Below, one piece after another: positions 6,683-10,668 of a stretch of DNA of 10,668 nt (the first letter of the stretch is position 1; every line of letters starts with the position of its first letter). The stretch spans positions 1 to 10,668 of the forward strand of contig CAJTLR010000096.1 in NCBI GenBank assembly GCA_910577185.1, read 5' to 3'. The position numbers were made by a program, and so were the translations under genes. The notes below the pieces were generated by a model. The model was not told the origin of the DNA. It worked only from the letters and a program-made list of their open reading frames with translations, and ran no database searches. Source of the stretch: an uncultured Acetatifactor sp. (GTDB lineage: Bacteria; Bacillota; Clostridia; Lachnospirales; Lachnospiraceae).

Positions 6683-7734
6683 GTCTTCATTGTCCTTTCT
6701 ACTTTATGGAATAATTGTCCGGCGGCGGAACAGATGGAATCCGTCAGCTGGCGGAGATGGGAGAGCTGCTCCGGGCTGACAAAGGGAAATACCGCGTCAT
6801 AATACGGGTCGCTGTACCAGCCGATCTCTTTATGGAATTTCCGGACAAATGCCTCATATTCTTCTAGGAAGCTGTCCGGGGTGCCGCTGCAATCTTTGTC
6901 CGGGTCTTTCAGTTCCGCTACCACATCTTTTAAACTGGCGGCAGGGGCTTTCTGCGAGACCGGCTGAGAAAGAGGAGCTGATGCCACAGATCCTGCCGCC
7001 TTTTCTGTCCGGTTTTCCGTTTCGGGCTGTCCTGCTGCTCCGGTCTCCGGAGCTTTAAGTCTTTCATTGCCGTCATCCGGTGTTGTCTCCCTCTTTCTGG
7101 TATATTCATCCACCGTGCGTATCTCTTTTGCGGCAAGGAGCGCGGCGGCTTCTTTCTGCTGTTCCGGTTTCAGATTAGAGAGCTTCATTGCAGCTTTTTT
7201 TGATATTTTTGTGTCTGTCCCTTTGATGATTTCTTTGGTTTCCGGTGTCAGGTTTTTTGCCGTCTGTATCTGCCGCCGGACGGTACGGGGATTAACTCCT
7301 AATTTGTCGGCAGTATCATCAACAAAAGATTTTGCCGGATCAAACGGACATTTTGTCCGTTTGATTTCTTCGCTTTTTCTGTCGCCTCCCCGCTTTGTTT
7401 CCGGGTGCAGTGTTTCATAAATTTCCTTGCGGCGCAGAAGCATCTCCCCATATTCCACGGGTGACAGGTCATTGCGTATAAAATTCTCGTCAATCTCCGC
7501 CAGTTCTGCCGCCAGCCCTTCCAGGCTGCTGACAGTGCATTCCACATCCGTCCATCCCAGTGCTTTCACTGCTTCCAGGCGGTGCAGCCCTGCGATCAGA
7601 AAATTCTCCCTGTCTATGGTCAGGGGATTCAAAAGCCCAAGCTCTCGTATGCTGTCTGTCAGTTCTTTTACATGCCCCATATCAAGGCTGCGCCTCCCTT
7701 CCCTTATCTGGATTCTCTTTATGGAAACCTGCAT
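6679..7734 (-). CDS. ParB-family partition or regulatory protein
   Basis: A 351-residue ParB-like protein. The ATG at 7734 has AGGGGGT 9 bases upstream; the open frame extends to 7806 without a better site. The N-terminal ParB domain (about 1-95) includes HVKELTDSIRELGLLNPL (21-38) and IAGLHRLEAVKALGW (47-61), matching the GxRRxxA-type box with His in place of one Arg. IDENFIRNDLSPVEYGEML (81-99) is the usual transition to the central domain. A helix-turn-helix lies at about 138-160 (DDTADKLGVNPRTVRRQ). A low-complexity linker (220-268) leads to an unrecognised C-terminal domain. No ParA is present in the window, so classical partition is not shown; it may act in element maintenance or gene regulation. 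It heads a three-gene cluster. Confidence 0.87.
   Translation of the reverse strand: MQVSIKRIQIREGRRSLDMGHVKELTDSIRELGLLNPLTIDRENFLIAGLHRLEAVKALGWTDVECTVSSLEGLAAELAEIDENFIRNDLSPVEYGEMLLRRKEIYETLHPETKRGGDRKSEEIKRTKCPFDPAKSFVDDTADKLGVNPRTVRRQIQTAKNLTPETKEIIKGTDTKISKKAAMKLSNLKPEQQKEAAALLAAKEIRTVDEYTRKRETTPDDGNERLKAPETGAAGQPETENRTEKAAGSVASAPLSQPVSQKAPAASLKDVVAELKDPDKDCSGTPDSFLEEYEAFVRKFHKEIGWYSDPYYDAVFPFVSPEQLSHLRQLTDSICSAAGQLFHKVERTMKT
7339..7365. repeat. Perfect 12-base inverted repeat inside the ParB gene
   Basis: ATCAAACGGACA (7339-7350), a 3-base spacer, then TGTCCGTTTGAT (7354-7365). It lies in the coding sequence for IKRTKCPFD, between the ParB domain and the helix-turn-helix. It could be a binding site for the encoded protein (a known B. 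subtilis parS site lies inside the parB gene spo0J) or an mRNA hairpin. The sequence does not resemble the consensus chromosomal parS. Confidence 0.75.
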
Positions 7735-7875
7735 ATAAGCGGCACCCCCTTTATTTTCCTTTTGTTTTATCTCAGTGCCTGCTGGATGAAACACCATGCG
7801 CCACAAGCCGATGTACCGCTATAGAAACGGATACGCCAGCAGCTTATGGCGGCAGGTCTTGCATCCCGCAAGAAT

Positions 7876-7930
7876 CCGGCAGGCGCATTTTGCGTTGGCT
7901 GCCGGAGCTATCGCAAACAGGAACCTCCGG
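7876..7930. repeat. Two overlapping inverted repeats upstream of parB
   Basis: CCGGCAG (7876-7882) pairs with CTGCCGG (7899-7905), and inside it CGCA (7884-7887) pairs with TGCG (7891-7894). CCGGAG (7902-7907) pairs with CTCCGG (7925-7930). The two share 7902-7905, so they exclude each other, as in a structural switch. Confidence 0.5.
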
Positions 7931-8009
7931 TCAGGACAAAGAATATGCCCTGTTCCTCGGTACGGGTTCCCATAATTCCATCAAATCTCATTCTTGTGCC
8001 GTATTATCA

Positions 8010-8077
8010 GGCGACGGGATCGCCCTGCTTCTCACCCCCGGCACGGGAATATCCAAGCCGCTTATGGTTAGTAAGCG
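8010..8077. repeat. Two short hairpins in the parB upstream region
   Basis: GGCGA (8010-8014) pairs with TCGCC (8020-8024). CGCTTA (8059-8064) pairs with TAAGCG (8072-8077) over a 7-base loop. Neither has a T run. Confidence 0.4.
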
Positions 8078-8089
8078 CCATGATACCGA

Positions 8090-8109
8090 CGGCAGGTGGC
8101 GGCAGGTGA
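8090..8109. repeat. Tandem 10-base repeat CGGCAGGTG
   Basis: CGGCAGGTGG (8090-8099) is followed directly by CGGCAGGTGA (8100-8109). A third partial copy, CGGCAGGT, is at 7850-7857. This is iteron-like but too few copies to call an origin. Confidence 0.5.
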
Positions 8110-8154
8110 CTAAGCTGCCCAGGCCATGCCCACAGTATCCCCCTTTCACCCTGC

Positions 8155-8251
8155 GGTACGGGAATTTTCTGGTTCTCCACTCACTGGCGGCTCATGGCGG
8201 TTCCGGCATTACCAGTGCCGGTCACAGGCCCTCCGGGTTCCCGCTCGTACC
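8155..8251. repeat. Large compound stem-loop upstream of parB
   Basis: GGTACGGGAA (8155-8164) pairs with TTCCC (8238-8242) and GTACC (8247-8251), leaving a four-base bulge. The enclosed 73 bases contain a perfect hairpin, CCGGCA (8203-8208) with TGCCGG (8216-8221). This is the largest nested structure found in the window. Confidence 0.5.
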
Positions 8252-8258
8252 TTTGATG

Positions 8259-8300
8259 TTATCTTATTGACGGAGCAGGGCAGGGAGGGGCAGAAGATAA
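8259..8300. repeat. 7-base inverted repeat around a purine-rich loop
   Basis: TTATCTT (8259-8265) is inverted as AAGATAA (8294-8300). The enclosed plus strand is G-rich, with three runs of three or more G (8278-8290). Confidence 0.4.
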
Positions 8301-8358
8301 GCCCTTTCCCCGTCCGTTCCCGCAGGCAGTCGTCGCGTCCGTGCCTGGGCCGCTTGCT

Positions 8359-8466
8359 TTACAGCCCCGCGCAGTGGGAGAAACTTGAATACTGATTATC
8401 CATGAACAGAAACTTGTCCTGTTGTTTTTCAATGTGCATGAAGAGGGAATAAAAATATCCCCTCAT
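8359..8466 (-). CDS. Possible 35-residue peptide downstream of the sigma-like gene
   Basis: An ATG-started frame of 35 codons (starts MRGYFYSLF, ends SFSHCAGL) ends at TAA 8361-8359. It has no clear Shine-Dalgarno, and its start codon overlaps a hairpin (8443-8464). It is in the same frame as the sigma-like gene, separated from it only by that gene's TAA and 13 sense codons. It could be a leader peptide, a readthrough extension, or chance. I do not recognise a family. Confidence 0.3.
   Translation of the reverse strand: MRGYFYSLFMHIEKQQDKFLFMDNQYSSFSHCAGL
8443..8464 (-). promoter_or_regulatory. Hairpin just downstream of the sigma-like gene
   Basis: On the minus strand GAGGGGATA pairs with TATTCCCTC over a TTTT loop: nine pairs, one of them G-U. 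It lies about 40 bases past the sigma-like stop. No T run follows, so it is at best a weak terminator; it could instead affect the 35-codon frame that starts in it. Confidence 0.4.
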
Positions 8467-8505
8467 AAGGTTCGGTAACGAAAAAGCAGTTTGAAAACCA
8501 GATTT

Positions 8506-8949
8506 TTAAAAAAACTTTTTTAATTTTTCCAAAATCTTCTTTTTCCGCTTGTGGATAGCTGCCTGTGTGAGATTGTAAACCGCGCTTATTTCCCGTTCTG
8601 ATTTCTCCAGATAGAAGATCTCATGGATCAGTTCCCTTTCTTCATCCGTCAGGCTCTGCAATGCCCTGTCCAGCGTTTCCAGCGTCTGTGCTTTTATTAC
8701 AGCACCGTCCACCGGCTCGTCCGGAGCAGGGAAATCCCAGTCTGCTTCCAAAAGATGCTCATATGATGCTTCACGGCTGGGAACGTATTCTACCGTCTGT
8801 TTTTCCGGATCCACAACAAACTTTCCTTTTTTCAGCCGCTTCATAAAATACCGCTCTTTTTCTTCCGCATGTTTATATTCCCGGTAGACTTCCTCACTGA
8901 CCTTCACGGGTTGTCCCTCTATGTATAAATAAAAATCCTTTTCTGCCAT
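8506..8949 (-). CDS. Sigma-70 region 4-like protein of a mobile element
   Basis: A 147-residue charged protein. The ATG at 8949 has GGAGG 5 bases upstream; the frame is also open to an ATG at 9093 without a good site. The C-terminal third (about 93-147) is a sigma-70 region 4-like domain: LDRALQSLTDEERELIHEIFY, then a helix-turn-helix around SEREISAVYNLTQAAIHKRKKKI (118-139). I see no region 2, so it is not a complete sigma factor. This matches the short sigma-like regulators of Tn916/Tn1549-type elements (Orf7-like). The N-terminal half (KDFYLYIEGQPVKVSEEVYREY) is typical of that group from memory. Two terminator hairpins and an inverted repeat precede it, suggesting attenuated or regulated expression. 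The gene ends with A and T runs (K-K-F-F-stop). Confidence 0.82.
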   Translation of the reverse strand: MAEKDFYLYIEGQPVKVSEEVYREYKHAEEKERYFMKRLKKGKFVVDPEKQTVEYVPSREASYEHLLEADWDFPAPDEPVDGAVIKAQTLETLDRALQSLTDEERELIHEIFYLEKSEREISAVYNLTQAAIHKRKKKILEKLKKFF

Positions 8950-8962
8950 ATATTCCTCCGAA

Positions 8963-8990
8963 ATTCTGAAATGTTGACGGGTTTCAGAAT
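8963..8990 (-). promoter_or_regulatory. Perfect 9-base inverted repeat just before the sigma-like gene's RBS
   Basis: ATTCTGAAA (8963-8971) is inverted as TTTCAGAAT (8982-8990), with a 10-base loop. It ends only a few bases before the GGAGG that serves the ATG at 8949. It could be an operator or a translation-control hairpin. Confidence 0.5.
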
Positions 8991-9048
8991 CCCAGAGGCG
9001 GAGAACGGCATCTTGGAACAATGACAAGTTCCTGCATAAAACGACATG

Positions 9049-9082
9049 AAAAAAGCCGCGCCTGGCAGATACCAGACACGGC
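9049..9082 (-). terminator. Intrinsic terminator or attenuator upstream of the sigma-like gene
   Basis: On the minus strand GCCGTGTCTGG (9082-9072) pairs with CCAGGCGCGGC (9065-9055) over a 6-base loop: eleven pairs including two G-U, followed by TTTTTT (9054-9049). This is a textbook Rho-independent terminator. It lies 100 bases before the sigma-like ATG, in the same direction, so it may act as an attenuator of that gene. Confidence 0.8.
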
Positions 9083-9130
9083 CGAAAATACATCTCGTCG
9101 TATTCGCTTTTTATGAACGCATTGTAATAT

Positions 9131-9165
9131 AAAAATATCCGTATAGTTAGCGGCTATACGGATAT
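9131..9165 (-). terminator. Intrinsic terminator, minus strand
   Basis: A perfect 12-base stem, ATATCCGTATAG (9135-9146) and CTATACGGATAT (9154-9165), with a 7-base loop. On the minus strand it is followed by a T run, TTTTTAT. It would stop transcripts from the integrase side, or act in a leader of the sigma-like gene. Confidence 0.75.
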
Positions 9166-9223
9166 GGCAAATTATATGTTTAATTGACAGAAAGACTGTT
9201 TTTTCGCACGGATATGTAAAATT
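9158..9223. repeat. Direct repeat ACGGATATGnnAAATT
   Basis: ACGGATATG-GC-AAATT (9158-9173) and ACGGATATG-TA-AAATT (9208-9223) match at 14 of 16 positions, 50 bases apart. The first copy overlaps the terminator stem. The location, between the integrase and the sigma-like gene, fits integrase or excisionase arm-type sites (inference). Confidence 0.45.
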
Positions 9224-9572
9224 GTCCTCTATGGAAGCTAAGATTTTTTTAACGAATCACAGGCATGTAATATGTAATCGGACACGGCTTTCCTTTCATT
9301 ATGCCGCATCATCATAAAATAATAACGGCTTTTGAATCACTCAAAACCGCTACTATGTTACATCGTCCTGTATAACGCAAAGCTACCCAGAACCAATTAA
9401 CGGTCTTACTATGTCAACGTCTCTGAGAAATATGCGTTTTTTGGTTATATGTCAGTATAACTCATTTTCTGATAAATGTCACTGTTTTATTCTCAATTTT
9501 GGCAACATGCAGGAGAAATTATGAAACAAATAGACATGAAAAGACAGAGAATTTGACGATAAACATATCAAA
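9166..9572. other. AT-rich gap between integrase and sigma-like gene, possible element boundary
   Basis: About 400 bases without a convincing gene. A terminator-like hairpin lies at 9326-9349 (TTTTGA with TCAAAA plus CGG/CCG and one bulge; minus-strand T-rich tail). A short inverted repeat is at 9444-9461 (GTTATA and TATAAC). A loose repeat starts TACTATGT near 9351 and again near 9408. Tiny frames at 9238-9315 (minus, 25 codons, no RBS) and 9521-9556 (plus, 11 codons, good RBS) are too short to call. No excisionase gene is visible. The integrase's 3' end points here, so an attachment site is plausible but not identified. Confidence 0.45.
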
Positions 9573-9608
9573 TCCCGGCAATTCTCAAAAAAATCAGAAA
9601 AGCCGGGA
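9573..9608 (-). terminator. Probable terminator of the integrase gene
   Basis: TCCCGGC (9573-9579) is inverted as GCCGGGA (9602-9608), and inside it TTCT (9582-9585) pairs with AGAA (9596-9599). It begins 7 bases past the integrase stop. The T run lies in the loop rather than after the stem (ATTTGAT follows), so termination may be partial. Confidence 0.55.
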
Positions 9609-9614
9609 TACTTA

Positions 9615-10562
9615 TTACAATAGATCGTTAAGTAAATTCATGCACTTTACTTTCTGTTGCAGATTAGCGCTGCCATAGACATTAAGTGTGAATGATACAT
9701 TTTTGTGACCGAGAATTTCTGAAAGTGACTTGATGTCAAATTCCGGTATCTCAATCGCCCTTACTGCAAAAGTATGGCGGATTTCATGAAATTTCACTTT
9801 TTCCAGTCCATTCCTTTTCAGGAAACGTGAAAAAAACTGTCTGTAGGTGCGAGGTTCACTAGGTTTGGTTTTACCGGTCAGGAAATAGTGGTTCGGATTG
9901 TCCGTATAAAACTTTTTAATGATGTTCATGAGCAGAGACGGAACCGGTATTGTCCTTGCGGAAGTCTTTGTTTTTGGAGGCCCGATGTGAAGGTAGGAGC
10001 TTTTCTTCCTTTTGTCATAGATTCTCTGAACCGTCTTATTGATATTGATTGTTTTGTCGGTAAGAGAAATGTCCTTCATCTGAAGCCCGCATAATTCCCC
10101 AATACGCACTCCTGTAAACAGGGCAATGAGGATTCCGGCCGTTTTCCGGTTTAAATCCAAGTAAATGCACTGAATCAACGCCTGCTCCTGGTCTTTAGAC
10201 AGGGAAACCACCTTTTTAATGCCGAGTTCCTTTGGGTATTCAATCAGATCCCAATTCAGCAGAGGGATGGCCCGTTCTTTGTAAGCGTATTCCATCGACA
10301 ATCTGAACACAAGAATAATATCGCGGATTGTCTTGACGGTCAGCCCTCCGGTTTTGTCCAGCCTGCCCTCATTATGGAGTGTAGATATGTAATTTTGCAC
10401 ATCTGCCTCCGTGATTGTGCCAATTTTGCGCTTGCCGAACTGAGGAATCAGGTGATTTTCGGCAATGAGCGTAAAGCTGGCGTGTGTTGACGGGGTAATC
10501 ATTGGCTTCTTCTTATTGAGCCATTCATTAACCAACGTCTTAAATTGTGTATTATTAGTCAT
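9615..10562 (-). CDS. int: Tyrosine recombinase (phage/ICE integrase)
   Basis: A 315-residue tyrosine site-specific recombinase. The ATG at 10562 has GGAGGT 7 bases upstream; an in-frame GTG at 10577 lies within that site. A SAM-like core-binding domain spans about residues 5-100. The catalytic domain follows, with Arg153 (FTGVRIGELCGL), Lys in PKTKTSARTIPV (197 or 199), His259 and Arg262 (HEIRHTF), His286 (LGHKNVSFT) and nucleophile Tyr296 (NVYGSANL). All family residues are present, so it should be active. It lacks the usual N-terminal arm-binding domain at full length, being shorter than Tn916 Int. No xis is adjacent. Its lower GC than the parB region suggests a different origin. It should integrate an element at a specific short core; the site is not identified. 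Confidence 0.93.
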   Translation of the reverse strand: MTNNTQFKTLVNEWLNKKKPMITPSTHASFTLIAENHLIPQFGKRKIGTITEADVQNYISTLHNEGRLDKTGGLTVKTIRDIILVFRLSMEYAYKERAIPLLNWDLIEYPKELGIKKVVSLSKDQEQALIQCIYLDLNRKTAGILIALFTGVRIGELCGLQMKDISLTDKTININKTVQRIYDKRKKSSYLHIGPPKTKTSARTIPVPSLLMNIIKKFYTDNPNHYFLTGKTKPSEPRTYRQFFSRFLKRNGLEKVKFHEIRHTFAVRAIEIPEFDIKSLSEILGHKNVSFTLNVYGSANLQQKVKCMNLLNDLL

Positions 10563-10599
10563 ATTGACCACCTCCACAGATATTATCAGTGAAGGGGGA

Positions 10600-10617
10600 A
10601 TTATAGCACCATATAAT
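10600..10617 (-). promoter_or_regulatory. Extended -10 promoter of the integrase within an inverted repeat
   Basis: The minus strand reads TGCTATAAT (10608-10600), a perfect extended -10 about 40 bases upstream of the ATG. The -35 is poor (GTTACT). The TATAAT is one arm of a perfect inverted repeat, ATTATA (10600-10605) and TATAAT (10612-10617), with a 6-base spacer. A repressor binding here would block the promoter (inference). Confidence 0.6.
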
Positions 10618-10668
10618 CCTTGAGTAACGGTCTCGAAAAGTATCCGAAGCTGCGGTTTCCGGGGTTTG

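Larger units (their letters stand above)
7735..8505 (-). other. Long intergenic region rich in repeats and hairpins, probably parB leader or a DNA-binding site
   Basis: About 770 bases hold no convincing large gene on either strand. The central part (7840-8350) is GC-rich. It contains inverted repeats at 7876-7905, 7902-7930, 8010-8024, 8059-8077, 8155-8251, 8203-8221 and 8259-8300, a 10-base tandem repeat at 8090-8109, and three copies of GGYACGGG. A 35-codon frame occupies 8359-8466. I see no clear sigma-A promoter before parB, so transcription may come from the right. Candidate roles are a structured 5' leader, an undescribed RNA, a centromere-like site for the ParB proteins, or a transfer or replication origin. 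Confidence 0.6.

Noticed and set aside
7560..8270. 236-codon open frame on the plus strand across the parB start and upstream region
   Set aside because: It overlaps the well-supported 5' end of parB on the other strand, has no usable ribosome binding site, and its translation lacks recognisable domains.
8270..8293. G-quadruplex on the plus strand
   Set aside because: Only three runs of three or more G are present; a stable three-layer quadruplex needs four.
7840..8350. CRISPR array in the repeat-rich region
   Set aside because: Repeats are short, unequal in spacing and mostly inverted; there are no regular direct repeats with unique spacers.
8950..9093. ATG at 9093 as the start of the sigma-like gene
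   Set aside because: No good ribosome binding site, and the extension runs through an intrinsic terminator; kept only as a possible leader frame.
9238..9315. 25-codon minus-strand frame starting with three ATG codons
   Set aside because: No ribosome binding site and too short to support; could be a remnant.
9521..9556. 11-codon plus-strand frame with a good AGGAG site
   Set aside because: The peptide is too short, and it resembles the start of an excisionase only in its first few residues.

Overview
The window looks like part of an integrated mobile element from a gut-type Clostridia genome (Lachnospiraceae or Oscillospiraceae are my best guesses). The reasons are moderate GC, strong GGAGG-type ribosome binding sites before almost every gene, and a gene set typical of Firmicutes conjugative or mobilizable elements. 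All genes I accept lie on the minus strand, so transcription runs from the right of the window to the left. There is no rRNA, tRNA, CRISPR array or recognisable host housekeeping gene.

Layout from right (upstream) to left (downstream). A tyrosine integrase (9615-10562) has an extended -10 promoter inside an inverted repeat and is followed by a likely terminator. About 665 bases without a convincing gene follow (8950-9614), holding several minus-strand terminator-like hairpins and a direct repeat. Next is a short sigma-70 region 4 protein (8506-8949). About 770 bases with no large gene follow (7735-8505), GC-rich and full of inverted and direct repeats. Then come a ParB-family protein (6679-7734), a second ParB-fold protein that overlaps it by 4 bases (5819-6682), and a 70-residue protein resembling DUF6870 (5587-5799).

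The left half is one compact recombinase operon. A sigma-A promoter with an exact 17-base spacer (5546-5574) carries two palindromes. It drives three consecutive large serine recombinases (3802-5451, 2164-3801, 621-2171), joined by a zero-base junction and an 8-base overlap. A fourth, 122-residue serine-recombinase-like protein (232-600) has Asp where the catalytic Ser should be and has no DNA-binding part. At the left edge a further gene begins (1-24), with its own promoter and 5' stem-loop; its first seven residues match those of the second large recombinase.

Working model (inference): the three large recombinases share the job of integrating and excising the element, and the inactive small homologue may modulate them. 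The ParB-fold proteins may bind the element's DNA or regulate its genes; no ParA ATPase is present here. The tyrosine integrase is a different recombination system and may belong to a neighbouring or nested element whose end lies in 9166-9614. The most notable items are the catalytically dead recombinase, the RBS-occluding hairpin and palindrome-decorated promoter of the recombinase operon, the 12-base-arm inverted repeat inside parB, and the structured intergenic region.
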